Assembly (NCBI RefSeq): GCF_000003855.2 | Contig: NW_003101675.1 | Span: 718,096-782,095 of the forward strand | Source: Blastomyces gilchristii SLH14081 | Taxonomy: Eukaryota; Ascomycota; Eurotiomycetes; Onygenales; Ajellomycetaceae | Direction of reading: 5' to 3' | Length of the DNA stretch: 64,000 nucleotides | Shown: positions 24,739 through 38,640 of the stretch, piece after piece | How positions within the stretch are numbered: position 1 is the stretch's first letter | Layout of the letters: the number at the start of each line of letters is the position of its first letter | Program-made: the position numbers and the translations under genes | The notes under the pieces: model-generated | What the model was told of the DNA's origin: nothing | The model's input: only the letters and a program-made list of their open reading frames with translations | The model's database searches: none

Positions 24739-25035
24739 AAGAAAAGATGAAGCTCAAAGCAAATCTAGAACTGAAGAGAATAGTCAAGTCAGTAAACTCA
24801 CAACTGAAAGCTTAAAAAGAAGAAACTCTTAACTATCTAAATCTTCAAACTTCAATTCTTCAGCTAAATGTAAACAGAATTTGAATTCTCAAACTTCTGT
24901 CAAGATTAGAGAATTGAGAAATGACTCTGATAATAAACTAGATATAATACAATCAGTTGAGATTTCTACTTTTTAGAATAGTTATAATCTACTATCTGAT
25001 GATAGTGATTAGATTCTACTCTACTCTCTTTTAGT

Positions 25036-28000
25036 ATGAATATACAATAAAAACAATAAAAAAAGTTTAAAAACTCTTCAAAAATCACATTTATTTAAAA
25101 TAATATAAATAGAAACTCAAATTATATTTATTCTTGTCTTCAAATTACATTTGAATAAAAATTTGATTTTATACTGCTTCAGAAGCTGAATTTTAATGCT
25201 GAGTAAAAATATATCATTTCTCATTCAAGCTACTACTGCTTTTTATCTCAAAAGTCTGAGATAAAGTCAAGAGTAGTAATCTATGAAAGAAAGAGATCAA
25301 GATATTAATTTAATCTAAGATTTGATATCATGTCTGACTCTGATATTCTGATGAGTGATATTATAGATAAAGAGAATGAGCTTAATACTATACAGCATAT
25401 AAATATCTATAATGAAAAGCCATTGAAGATAAATAATAACATCTGAATAATTAATAGAGAATTTCTGAACATAACTTCATTAAGAAACTCTATAATTGTA
25501 GAAGATTTCAATGCACATCATCTCTGATGAAATTCAGAATGTAAAAGAGCAGTAAGAGCTGATAACCTGATTGAATGAATCTTGAGCATTCAATAGATTT
25601 AGTTAACAAGTCTGATCAATAAACATTCTTTAGAAAAGGCATGAAACAGAAATCTATTATAGATCTAATCTTCATGTCATAAAATCTAATAGAAAAAAGA
25701 CTTGTAAACTGATTTATTAATTCAAATGAGATATCAGAATCAGATCATGAGATTATGCAATTTGATATTGAACTCAGTGTGAAATAAATGAGTGAAAACT
25801 CTCTTCTCTCTAATTAGTTTAACTTTGAAAAAGCTGACTGAAAGGCAGTTGAAGAAAGCATAAAACTGTTAAATTCTGAAAGACAGAGTGAGCTGTATTG
25901 AAATCCTGGTCAAGATATCTCAAATGAAATGCTTGAGAATAGAGTGAAGCTTATTACATCTATTATTCTAGCAACTGTTAAAGACAATATTTCAAAGAGA
26001 AAGTCTTCTGAGTATTCAAAATCTTGATAGAATGAGAATATCACATCTAAAAGAAAACAATTGACTACTACTAGAAGAGATTGAAAGAATGATATAATTT
26101 CTGATAAAGAGTTCAAAGCTGTCAGAAATGAATATTTTTCAGATATCAAAAAAGCTAAAACAGACTACTGAAATAAATTTCTTGAAGAAGTATAAGAAAA
26201 AGAAGTTTTTAAAGCTTTTAACTATACTAAAACAAGAAGTGTAGCAAAACTTCCAATCTTAGAATATGAGTTTCAGAATGAATCATATACAGCAAACTCT
26301 TTTGAGAAAAAATATCAAGCTTTTATAAGATCTCTTTTTCAAAACTCATCAGATTCAGATTCAGAGAAAGAGAATATATCACTTCTCAACTACATTGATG
26401 AAAATGACTGGGAATGGCCTGATCTTACACAAGATGAATTAGAGTCAGCTATTTTCTCAAGTTCTGTTAAAACTGCTGCAGGGCCTGATTCAATTAATCA
26501 CTTGATTATTCAAAATACATACTCCTACTTAAAGAATGAATATTTTGAGCTCTTTTTCAATCTCTTGAAAAATGAATATCATTCTGAATGCTGGAGAGAA
26601 GCCACTGGAGTAATTCTTACAAAGCCTAATAGAAAAACTTCAATTTCTAAGTTATATAAAGTAATATCTCTATTGAACTGTCTAGAAAAGGTTTTAGAAA
26701 AGATAATAGCTACTTAACTATCTTTTATAAGCTCTGTCAGTAATTCTCTTTTATTCAGTGAATAAATAAGAAATAGAAAACAGTGTTCTACAATTGACAC
26801 TGTTCTCTCAGTTGTTCATAATATTCAAATAGCAAAGCATGAAGATCTGGTCTCAACTGCAGTTTTTATTGATATAAAAGAAGCATTTGATTATGTTTCA
26901 AAGTCAAAGCTAATTCAGACATTGAAGATGTTAAAACTGTCACTTTCTCTAATAAAATGAGTTAACTGTTTTATATCTAAAAGAATTATACAACTTTTCT
27001 TTGATGGAATGAAACAAGACAACACTGAGATAAAAATAGAAGTATCACAAGAATCTTCAATCTCATTCATTTTATTTGCAATATACACTGCATATCTATT
27101 CAAGAATAGAAATATGAGAATAGTGAGATCTCTGAGTTATGTGAATGATATTGATCTAGTCTACAGCTTAAAAACTATCAAAGAGAATTTAAAAGTGATT
27201 GAAGAAGCTGCAAAGGAAATCTTTGTTAGAGCAGATATCAATCAAATTTAATTTAATATAAATAAAACTGAGTTAATTCATTTCTTTTCTAGATTCAATG
27301 AGAAAGAACTGTCTCTATCTCTTTTAAATAGAGAGATTAAACCCAGTGTAAATATCAAATGATTAGAAGTATGGTTAAACTCCAAGTTGAACTTTAAATA
27401 TCACATTCAACAAAGAACTGTCAAGGCAGAAAGACTATTGAATAACATAATCAGACTATCAAATACAGAGAGAGGTCTATTCTTTCAGGCTATGAGACAG
27501 TTATATATAGCCTGTATTATATCAGTAACTGATTATGAAGTTCAAGTTTAGTGAAATAATCAAGGGAATTTCACTGAACTCTTTCAAAGTCTGTAAAACA
27601 GAGCCTTGAGAAGAATTCTGAAAGCATTCAAATCATCTTCTATTAAAGCAATGAAAATTAAAGCTTCAATTCCTTCTTCTGCTATTAGATTTGAAAAGGC
27701 CTGTATGAACTATGCTCTGAGAGTTATAAAGATGAGCTCAAATCATATAATCAGAGAAAGAGTCTTGTCTTCATTTTCATCAATTAACTCTGAAAATGAA
27801 CTGAATTGAAATAGATTTCTTGATTGAAATGAAAATGATTCTTCAAAGAAAATGTCTTCTCAACTTTACAGACTATGCTCTCTGATTAAAAATCAATTTT
27901 CTTCTTTAAATGTTGAAAAAGTGAATCATGAGAAGTTATCTCTCTGAAGAGAAAAGCTTGAATCTCTTATAGACTTATAAATAAGTGAACTATCAAAAGA

Positions 28001-28991
28001 GAAAGAATGTGAACAGCATTTGAAGAGAATTTCTACAATCAAGATAAAAGACTCTATTCTGATTTATTCAGATGGCTCAAAGAATGAGAATCTGAATAGA
28101 TTAGGCACAGACATTGCTTATACTGAAGATAATATCAATTTTATCTCAGATTTCTGAAATCTAGGCTGTGAATCTGAAGTCTTTGATGCTGAACTATTTA
28201 TAATAGTGAAAGCTTTCAAACTCATAGAAATAAAATCTCATAAAAGAGGAAATAGTTTGAAAGAGGCATGGATGTTCTCTGATAGTCAAGCTGCTTTAAA
28301 AAGACTTAGAAATAGTCAGATTCATAATGATCAAATGAATCTTGAACTGATCTTAAACTCTGTTTTGAAAATTCAAAAGAGAAGAACATTAAAGCTGATA
28401 ATTCATCTGCACTGAGTTCCTGCTCATATGAATATTCATGACAATGCATTGGCTGATTCAGCTGTAAAAAAGGGTGCAGAATTAAGCAGATCTATTCAAA
28501 AAGTTGTGTCCTGGTCTTTTATAAAGAGAAAAATAAAAGAATCTTGTTTAGACAAGTGAAATGAAAGCTGGCAGAAACAAAAGAAGAGTATACATTATTC
28601 AAGATTTGAAACAAAACCCAAGTGGAAATCTTGTTCAATTAAATGTAAAAAGAAAATATTCTCATCTATAATACAGCTGAAACTAGGACATGGCTATTTC
28701 AAATCTTATATACAAAGATTTGATGATAGATTTGACTCAATAGAATGCTCATTCTGCAATGTAAATGAGAATCCTGAGCATATTGTAATGCACTGTGTGT
28801 TATACAATAGTCTCAGAGTCAGATTGAAAGAGAAGTATGATCTAAATCAATTAAATATGAGATTCTTATTCTCAACTGAGACAGGAATTAAATATTTAAT
28901 AGACTTTCTATCAGAAACTCAAGCAGCTACAAGAAAATGGCTAAATTCAGAATTATCTGAATATGAAGAGGAGGAAATCAATCAGATATAG
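25036..28991 (+). pseudogene. LINE ORF2: endonuclease, RT, RNase H (inactivated)
   Basis: A coding trace of about 1,300 codons from ATG 25,036 to the stop before 28,992, with numerous TGA and TAA codons at positions expected for Trp or Gln. The N-terminal AP endonuclease nicks target DNA, the central RT makes cDNA by target-primed reverse transcription, and the RNase H domain removes RNA. Conserved parts: E-D-F-N-A-H-H, A-G-P-D near 26,478-26,489, I-D-I-K-E-A-F-D, mutated Y-V-N-D, and RNase H S-D-G-S plus A-D-S-A. A Cys-rich C-x2-C-x10-H tail at 28,747-28,800 resembles the C-terminal zinc finger of LINE ORF2. Confidence 0.85.
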
Positions 28992-29364
28992 TCTGTTAAA
29001 ACAGCTATATACTATCTTTTAATAATTTGTTTTGTTACAGTCTTTCTTTACTTTATCTTTTCCTTTCAATTTCTTTCTGTCTATCTATTTAATGTGTCTA
29101 TCTTTAAGACTGTGTTCTCTTTTCCTTTGTCATGATATTGTCAAATGGTTTCAAAGTATCAGAAGATGTTAAAACACTGCAATTTGTAAACAGTTTTTGT
29201 ATTCTGAGCTGGAATTTTCTGATTTTGCATATCTGAAATTGATGAATGTATAATAGTTAACTTTACAGATATAGGAAAAACCCTGAGAACTAAAAGTTCT
29301 CAGGTAGATGTCATAGTCTCTGACTGCATACATCTATAATTGAAGAATAATAATAATAATAATA

Positions 29365-32300
29365 ACATTCATCTCTGATTTTGACATCAAGATTCTAGAA
29401 GCAGATAATCAATCTTGAGAGAATAGAATGAAGATTAATATGCTTAAGAAGACACTAACTATTGAACTTCTACAGACTGTTATAAGTGTAGATAAAGACC
29501 AGACTTATGAAGATTTCTGTATATAACTCTGAATATTGAATGATCACCTTATCAAGCTTAAGAGTATATAGAATAGTGACAGAAGACATTATGTCTCAGT
29601 TACTTATACACTTGTATTAAAGAATAACAATGCAGATGTTATGAATTGAGTGAACTTAAATATCTATATATAAACAAGAGTTTCCACTGTCTGAACAGGC
29701 TTCTAAGTCCCTGAAATCACTTCTGAAGAAGTCATCAATTAATGTCAATAAGAGATGTGTATCAACTGTAACTGACTAGAACATATTACTTTCAACTGCT
29801 GGATCAGTCTATGTGTCTTCTTATTCAAAAGAAAGATTAACATCAGCAGTCTGTATTAATCACATTGTATTGAAGAAAGATTCAGAAGATAACTATAAGA
29901 ATATCTCAATAAAACAGGGAAAAGATTAGCTTCTGTTCAAATTCACAAACAAAAGCTTGAAGAGATTAAATGACAATAATTTAAAGAGAAAATAACAATG
30001 AATATGATCCTTGTATCTACTGTGATTGATAACATATATAATATGAAAGCCATGATAGACAGTAATCTATGTCACTATACAATGATTAAATCTTCAGTTG
30101 TAAGATGTTATAATCTTCAGTGTATCTTCTTATTAAAACTCTGACTTCTCACAGAATTTAATGATTCAAAAGACATTCACATCTATTATATAATGAAACT
30201 AAACATAGATATCAGAGAATATTAATATGAAGATGCTTAAATATATGAAGTTAATAATCTTGACTATAATCTTATGCTAGAACTTGCCTAGCTATCTGAA
30301 CAAGATATCTTATTGAATACTTAAAACAGAAGCTTAATATTTCTTAACAATGATAGAATTCATGAAGATAATATTTATAAGACTATGAGTCTTACACAGA
30401 TCTCTGTCAATACTTATGAAATACTCTGAAAAAGAAGTTATTGATAAGACTGCTGACAAAGTTACTGATAGCAGAATTATATAGCAATCTATTCTGTCAG
30501 TCTGACTAATATTAAGAAAGCTCTAGAGAAGTTATTCTGTACCACAATAACAGATTCTTATATAAAACTCTCTCAATAATATTATAAATATCTAGATATC
30601 TTTTAATCAGATAATATTATAAATATATCTCTCTTGTAAGACTCAGAAGTGAATCATAGTATTAAGTTAGAAAAGAAGATTAATAAGAACTCTGAATCAT
30701 CATAAGGCTCTCTTTATAATATATATTGAGATGAACTTCTTCTTCTTCATAAGACACTCAATAATCTGTTCAATAAGAGATATATATATATTAGTAACTC
30801 TTCTACTATAGCTTCTATTCTCTTTGCAAAGAAATCAGATAAAGAACTCTGATTCTGTGTGAACTACTAAGATATGACCAGATTGATACAGAAAGATTGT
30901 TATTTCTTATCTCTTGTCAATGAAACTTGAGCATGCATCAGACAAGCTCAATGATTTATAAAACTAAATATCATCATCATATTTTATAAAATTTGTATTA
31001 CTCAAGAAGATGAATGACTTACAGCATTTTAAACATGTTATAACCTCTTTGAATAAGTAGTCACACTTTTTAAACTGACTAACATCTCTAGTATATTTCA
31101 GAAGTATATCAACTGAGCACTCTGAGATTTTCTTGATAAGTTTATATTTGTATATCTGAATGACATTCTCATCTTCACTAATGAATTCAGAAAGAAATAT
31201 CAGAAATATATACAGAGAGTATTATAATAATGACAAGAAGTAGAGCTATCAATACATATTGATAAGTGTGATTTTAAAGTTAAGAGTATAAAATATCTAG
31301 ATTTTATCATAGAAGCTAGTAAGAGAATTTAAATGAATTCTAAGAAAGTCTCTGTCATTCTTGAATGAGAAGCTTCATATACTGTAAAAGATATATAAAG
31401 CTTCATCAGATTTACTAACTTCTATCAGTAATTTATATAAAACTTCTCAGATATTATGAGATCACTTACAGAACTCATTAAGAAGAAATAATTTATTAAG
31501 TTCTTAAGATTATATACTGTTTATTAACTACTTATCAATCTGAGACTGATGATGTATCAGAATGAATAATTCAGATAGTGAAGAATTATCTTTATAAGTT
31601 CTATAACTATTTATAAAATAACTGATATAATCTTCTTCTACACACTGAAGTTGTCATCAATGACTGAGATACTATTTCAACAGATATAAGCCTGTTCTTT
31701 CTTACATATAATTATTATATGAAAGTGCTAAATCTTCTAGAAATTACACAGTTTATACTGAATCTCTGCAGTTTACTTCAGATCACTGATAATATAGTAA
31801 CAAAGCTCTGAGATATCTGTAACTAAGCAGAGATCTTTATAACAAGTACTAAACAAGATTAAGAGAACTGAATCAATATTCACTGAGATCTCATTGAGCA
31901 ATATAACATAGAAGACCTGGTATAATTAAATCTTAAGAATATACAGATCACATGTTCATCTTATACACTGAATTACTATTATATTAAGTATAAAGTGATA
32001 GAAGTTCTAGACAGTCATAACTATTATCTTAACATATTATCAGAAATTTATAATGTCTTTCATATAAGCTTACTCTGTCACGCTGTTATCAATCTGTTTT
32101 CTTCTCAACTGACTTCTGACTGACAGTCATCAGAGATCATAGAAGAAGATAATGAACTTGAATAAGAGATTGAAGATATTCTTGATAAGAGACTCTGTAA
32201 CTGTGACTGATAATATCTTATAAAATGAGTTGACTATAATTATCTGACCTGAACTCTGAGCTCTGTGTTATTCAAGACAGCAGTTCTGAACTGATGAAAA

Positions 32301-32640
32301 CTACACACCCGTGACTCTATATCACTTTTAAAAAGAGAGGGCTAATGTGACAGGCTGTACCTGATAAATTATATAGACTATTTCATTACACTTCATAGAT
32401 TCTGCTGAAAGCTCTGATTCTCAGTCATTCTCAATCACTGATTCTCAGCTGAAAAGACTTATGAAATTTCTATTCTTTCACTCTGAAGCTTTACTGCATA
32501 CATTATCATATATGTGTATAAATATTCACTCTAATCACTGATTCTCATACTTTCTCTTTTCTTTTCCTCTTTAATATTTTTCACTTCTGTATTATAAGAT
32601 CTATATATTATACTGATCTATTCAGCGTAGGCTTCTTATA
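29365..32640 (+). mobile_element. Chromovirus copy B, 5' part missing
   Basis: The same family as copies A and C, in plus orientation. It begins inside gag immediately after the LINE tail, so the LINE inserted in it; the 5' LTR and gag start are not present upstream of the LINE. It runs through protease (around 29,990-30,300), RT, RNase H and integrase to a 3' LTR (32,346-32,640). A C-terminal chromodomain is readable at about 32,160-32,290 (E-D-I-L-D-K-R, Y-L-I-K followed by a Trp-to-stop change). The stop codon directly precedes the LTR. Chromodomains steer integration toward methylated-H3K9 chromatin in this class. Confidence 0.85.
32346..32640 (+). repeat. 3' LTR of chromovirus copy B
   Basis: A 295-bp, heavily RIPed LTR beginning TGTGACAGGCTG and ending CTTCTTATA, matching the other family LTRs in reverse complement. 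The purine tract AAAAAGAGAGGG directly precedes it. Confidence 0.85.
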
Positions 32641-32786
32641 CTTATAAAGACAGAATCAGTGAATATAATAAAGTTAATTAAAGATGATAAGCTCATTTAT
32701 ATAATACCTTTACAAATATCTGAGAACTTTGTAATTATAAAAACTGAGCTTCAGATATTAGAGAAATATTAAGATCTTATAGAGAT

Positions 32787-33151
32787 TATAAGAGGCCTAC
32801 GCCGAATAGATTGGTATGATATTGATAGGTCTTATATAATAAAGAGAAAAATGTTAGAGAAGGAAAAGAAAGAGAAAGTGTGAGAATCAGCAATCAAAGT
32901 GAATATTTATACACATATGTGGTGGTATATGCAGTGAAGCTTCGGGGCGGAAGAATCTATATGTGTTTGTGACAGCTGAGGATCGGCGATTGAGAATGGC
33001 TGAGAATCGAAGTATACATGTTCATAGCAGCTGAGAATTTGCAATTGAGAATGGCTGAGAATCAGAGTGTACATGTTCAAGAATGAAGCAATTGAAATCT
33101 GTGAAGTGTAACAGAATAGTCTATATAATTGATCAGACACAGCCTGTCATA
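32787..33151 (-). repeat. 3' LTR of chromovirus copy C
   Basis: A 365-bp LTR. It is longer than the 315-bp LTR of copy A because of an extra segment containing GAAGCTTCGGGGCGGAAGAA (near 32,936), also present in the partner LTR at 39,306. Confidence 0.88.
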
Positions 33152-35512
33152 TTAGTCTCTCTCTTTCAGAAGCAGTTCTCATCAGTCAAGAGCTGCTGTT
33201 TTAAATAATGCAGAACTCAGAGTTCAGATCAGTTGATTATAGCTAACTCATTTTATAAGATATTATCAGTCACAGCTGTATAATCTCTTATTAAGAATAT
33301 CTTCAATCTCTCACTCAAGCTTATTATCTTCTTCTATGATTTCTGGCAGTTGTCAGTTAGAAGTCAGTTGAGAAGAGAACAGATCAGTGACAGCACAGTA
33401 GAGCAAGCTTGTATAAAAGACATTATAAATCTCTGATAATATATCAAGACAGTAGTTATGACTATTTAGAACTTCTATTCCTTTATATCTGACATGACAG
33501 TAATCTAGTGTATGAGATGAATGTGTGATTTATATATTCTTAAGATTCAATCATATCAGATCTTCTATCTTATATTATTCAGTGAAATCTTAATAAACAT
33601 TAATTTAATCTTCTTAATTCTGTTTAGCACTTGTTATGAAGACTTCTATTCAATCACAGATATTTTAGAGTTTTATTACTATATTATCAGTGATCTGAAT
33701 CAGACTGCAGAGATTCAGTGTGAACTGTATAGTCTCTAGAAGATTTAATATCTATATATAATAATTATATATAAGAAAGAATGAGTTTATATCTATTGAA
33801 ACAGCATCTCAATCATTGATAGTGATCTCTGTATGTAGAAGAAGATCATATTAATTATTATATAAATGATTGTAGAACTTATAAAGATAATTCTTCATAG
33901 TCTGAATTATTCATTCTAATATATTATCAGTCTCAGAGTGATAAACAGTTGATAGATAGTATATAATCTTGAGAACTTGACAGATTCTTGTTCAGAGAAT
34001 GCTTATAAATTGACAGTCTTAATTCAATACTATAGATCTTAGTAATTTATATATCTGATAGAACAGACTCTGTAGAAAAGCTTCAGTGACTTATTTAGTA
34101 TTCATCTTATTACAAAGCTTTAATATTATATCTTTGCTCAATTGATTCATGATAATCAGAATGTTTCTATAACTCTTACTCTTAGACAGATCAACAGTAA
34201 AGTCAATTACTATATCTTATCAGATTCTATCAGAAATATCAAGTGATTTCAATAGATCTTTTCTACAGTTCTTTTATAAGATAATGAAAGAACAGTGATT
34301 GCAGTTTCAAATAAAGTATCTGATACTGTTTAATATCTCAGATCAGTAGAACTCTTAGAAGACTATTTTATATAGTTATTCACAGTCTGAATAATCAGTT
34401 ATATATAAATTATACATCTCTTGTATTATCTGAGTGTATAAGAGTTCAGAGTGAGAGACTCAGTATCATTTACAGAATTATAGAGTATTATTATCATTGA
34501 TTGAACATTCTGAGATATCAGTTCTTATACATAGTTCTGAAAGAAATCAGAGTGCTTCTTGATATACTGCTTCAGTGAGAATCTGAAGAAGTTTATCAGT
34601 CTGAGCTACTATATGTCACAGTTCATTCAGTGTAGAGAAAGTGAAGATATTAATATCAGTGTTAGTTCAGAGAGAGAGTGTTCTAATCAGAGAAGTATAT
34701 ATAGTGCTATGAGTTGTTCTATCTTGATCAATCAATATCTTCAGATCTAAGAGTTGATGTTCTCAGTTCATTCAGTATATATCTGTCACATCAGACAGTA
34801 TATCTTGTTCTTATTATAAGAGAGTGTCTGTTATTGAGTTCTGGCTGCTGAGGCAGTAGTGTATTGTAAAATGAAAGTGATTTAGAAATTCAGATCATTA
34901 CATCTATTATTCAGTGAGTTTACAGATGATTATAAAGTGCTTGAGATTCTTATAATCTGTGATTATCTCAAATTCAGAGACACTTCAGAGTTTGAAGTCT
35001 CATTCTTTTAGACAGTATATAATTGTGAGAAGTTTCTTATCATAGATCTCATAATTATATTCAGTAGAACTGAGTTTCTTAGACATGAAGATATATAATT
35101 ATAGAATATCTTTATCATTATATTACAATGTCACTTCTTCTGTTATATAGTCAGAGAAATCAGCTTCAACAACTATTTTATAATCAGAATTAAATGTTAT
35201 TAGTAGAGAGATATTAATGAACATCTTCTTTATCTGTATAAATGCAGCTTCAGTATTCACTGATTACTAAAATACTGAGTTCTTCTTAATAAGTTCTGTA
35301 AGTGATCTCATGATATCTGAGAAGTTTTGTATAAATCACTGATAGAAGTTAGCAAATCTGATGAAGCTTTATACATCTTTCACAGTACACAGAGCTTCTT
35401 ATTTAAGAATGACAGAGATCTTTTCAGAATTCATTTAAATTCTCTTATCAGCTTCTATAATAAAACTCAGATATTTAATACTCTTGACTTCAAAATCACA
35501 CTTATCAATATC

Positions 35513-35887
35513 ATTATTATTATTATTATTATTCTTTCATTATACTCATATGCAAGCAGAGCTTATAATGAGTTCTTGCGTGATGTTAAATACAGGTCAA
35601 GTGTTGATTATACAGGAGGAAATACAGGTGTTGAGACCATGCCAAGATAATAAGAACATAGGAAAATACAAAGAAGTGATAATTAAATACATGTGATAAT
35701 AACTTCTCAGCTCAGAAACATAAAGTGATTCATTGAAGTGATTTATACATCTCTGTATTTATTAGAAACCTGAGGTGCTTGAGTTTCAGATTTAATGTAT
35801 CCCCTGCGGGTTTCGAACCCACGCGTCTTGGTTTCCCACGCCAAGGCACTACTGAGTGGCCGTATTAACCATTCAGTCACTGAGGCA
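35513..35887 (-). mobile_element. tRNA-derived SINE, copy C
   Basis: A 375-bp, full-length minus-strand SINE with target duplication CTTATCAATATC (35,501-35,512) and CTTGTCAATATC (35,888-35,899), differing by one transition. The empty site is seen in chromovirus A near 16,417. In sense it has TGACTGAATGG in the A-box position and GGTTCGAAACC as a consensus B box. The frames at 35,327-35,696 are artefacts of this insertion. Confidence 0.92.
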
Positions 35888-38640
35888 CTTGTCAATATCT
35901 ATTAATAGTTCTGCTTCTCATAGCTGTTGTAATATCTTTTACATATATTCTTAATATTCTTTTCTGAATTCATCAGTGAAGAGGAGAATGTTATCAAGAT
36001 AAGCAGATGTGAATTTATCAAGAAAATCTCAGAGTGCTCAGTTAATATACTTCTGAAATATACTAAGAACATTAGTCAGTTCAAAGAGTGTGACTACTTA
36101 TTCAAAGAGATTATATTATGTTTGAAATACTGTAAGTCACTTATCTTCTTCAGTGATACAGATCTTATAAAACACAGTAATAACATCTAACTTTGTAAAT
36201 CATTGAGCTTGTTCAATACAAGCTAGAGTTTTATTAATAAGAGATAAAGAATAACAGTTCTTCTTTGTTAATCTGTTCAATTCTTGATAATTCATGCAGA
36301 ATCAGAGTTCTTTATCTGATTTCTTTGTAAAGAGAATAGAGGCTGCAGCAGAAGAGTTACTAACATATATGAATTCTTTATTTAACAGATTATTGAGTGT
36401 CTTTCAAAGGAGAAGAAGTTCATCTCAGAACATGTTATAAAGACAGTTTTATAATAATTCAGAGTTCTTATCATTCTTCTTTTTCAACTTGATACTGTGA
36501 TTCACTTCTGAATCTTATAAGAGAGGTAGATTTGTAGCATTATTATCTTGTCAGAAGATATCTAGATATTCATGATATTATTAAGAGAGTTTTGTACAAG
36601 AATCTGTTATTATAATACAGAATAACTTTTCTAGAGTCTTTTTATTATTAGTCAGACTGATAGAATAGATTGATACATAATTCTGCTATCAGTAATTCTT
36701 TCAGTGACTTCTTTTTCTGAGCATTTCATAGGCATTGACAGAGATCTGTGTCAGATTCATAGTCTTGTGAATGTCATTCTCATGAACTCTATCATTGTTA
36801 AGGAATATTAAACTTCTGTTTCAAGTATTCAATAAGATATCTTGTTCAAATAGTCAGATAAGTTCTAATATAAGATTATAATCAAGATTATTAACTGTAT
36901 ATATATAGACATCTTCACACTGATGTTCTCTGATATCTATGTTTAGTTTTATCATGTAACAGATGTAAACATCTTTTGAACTATTGAATTCTGCAAGAAG
37001 TTGAGGTTTTGATAAGAGAATACACTGAAGATTATAATATCTTACAACTGAAGATTTAATTATTGCATAGTAACATAGATCACTGTCTATCATGACTTTT
37101 ATATTATACATGTTATTAATCACAGTAGATACAAGAATCACATTCATTGTCATTTTCTCTTCAAATTATTATCATCTGATCTCTTCAAGCTTCTGTTTAC
37201 AAATTTAAATAGAAGCTAATCTTTTCTCTGTTTCACTGAGACATTCTTATAGTTATCTTCTGAATCTTTCTTCACTGCAATGTGATTGATATGAATAGAT
37301 GCTGATTCATTCTTTGAATAAGAAGACACTGATCTTTCTCTTGATTGAGAAGACACATAGATCAATCAACAGTTGAAAGCAATGTGTTCTGATCAGTTAC
37401 AGTTAATGCATGCTTCATATTGACATCAATCAGCAACTTCTTCAGAAGTGATCTCAGAAACTCAGAAGCCTGTTCAAACAGCAGAAACTCTTGCTTATGC
37501 ATAGGCATTTGAATTTATCTAGTTCATGACATCTGCATCATTGCTGTTACTTCTCTTCAGTATAAATGTATAAGTGACTGAGATGTAACATCTTCTATCA
37601 CTGTTCTGTATACTCTTGAGCTTGATAAGATAATCATTCAATATTTGAAGCTGTGTGCAGAAGTCTTTATAAGTTAAGTCTTCATTTACACTTACAAGAG
37701 TCTGTAAGAGTTTGAAAGTTAATGTCTTCTTGAGCATGCTAATCTTTATTCAATTCTTTCAAGATTGATTATCTGCTTCTAAGATCTTGATATTGAAGTT
37801 AGAGATGAATGTTATAAGAGAAATATTTCTCTATCAGATACTCTGTAATCAATCTAACATCTTCTGTTGCATAACAGTGTCTCAGAACAGAATATCAAGA
37901 TATTTCATAATATTGTCAGATGTTTATAACACTAGTTCACATACTTTCATTCATGAATAGAACTTCTGTTTCATGTGATTCTTCAATTATTCATTGATAT
38001 ATTAATATTAATTGATTAGTGAACTGATAGCATCTTCATCTACACTCAGTTTCACAAGCATTTTCATTCTTTATAATGAGTAGAGAGTGAGATTAAAAGT
38101 ATTAAAATATATAGAAGTATCTAAGTATTCTTTCAGTACTTTTATATTCAATTCTGCAGATGTTGAAATTGTATGAGTTTCTTGTTATAATAATCATTGA
38201 ATCTCTTTATATTGATGTTGTTGAGTTGCATGTATATCAGCTATTTGTTATTATTATAGTTCTAACATTGCTCAGAGCTACTGTGATACTGTATCTATAC
38301 TCATGTTTAAAGATTCTCTCATATTATCATTAGACATGATTATATTATTTATCAGATGTATGATATCTGTGAAATCTGAAGAAGTGTAATTGTATGAATA
38401 TCTTATATATCTGAGTGTCAGAACTCTCAGGTCTTTCACTAACATTCTCTTATAAAATCTTATTACAGAGTCAGAGTGACTGATAAGTAAGCTTCTATCT
38501 GAGAACTTAGTATCTACTTAACTGTTCTCTTTTCTACACATTGTTATACATTCAGATATCTCTCAATGAATAATTGTTTCTAATAAGAAGACAATGTGTG
38601 AATAATCATTTCTAATAAGAAGATAATGAACATTTTCTAG

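Larger units (their letters stand above)
22762..29364 (+). mobile_element. Tad-like LINE copy 3 (most complete)
   Basis: Contains, in order: repeated 5' motif units, ORF1 (from about 22,897), and ORF2 with AP-type endonuclease (E-D-F-N-A-H-H at 25,501-25,521), reverse transcriptase (V-I-S-L-L-N-C-L-x-K-V-L-E-K-I near 26,660-26,705; F-I-D-I-K-E-A-F-D near 26,868-26,895) and RNase H (S-D-G-S near 28,069; V-P-A-H-M-N-I-H-D-N near 28,417-28,446). It ends in TAA repeats at about 29,345-29,364. APE plus RT plus RNase H is typical of the fungal Tad1 clade. The RT Y-x-D-D motif reads Y-V-N-D (27,138-27,149), a lost catalytic Asp. The exact 5' end is uncertain. A MITE lies in ORF1 at 23,907-24,411; the 3' flank is chromovirus gag. 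Confidence 0.88.
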
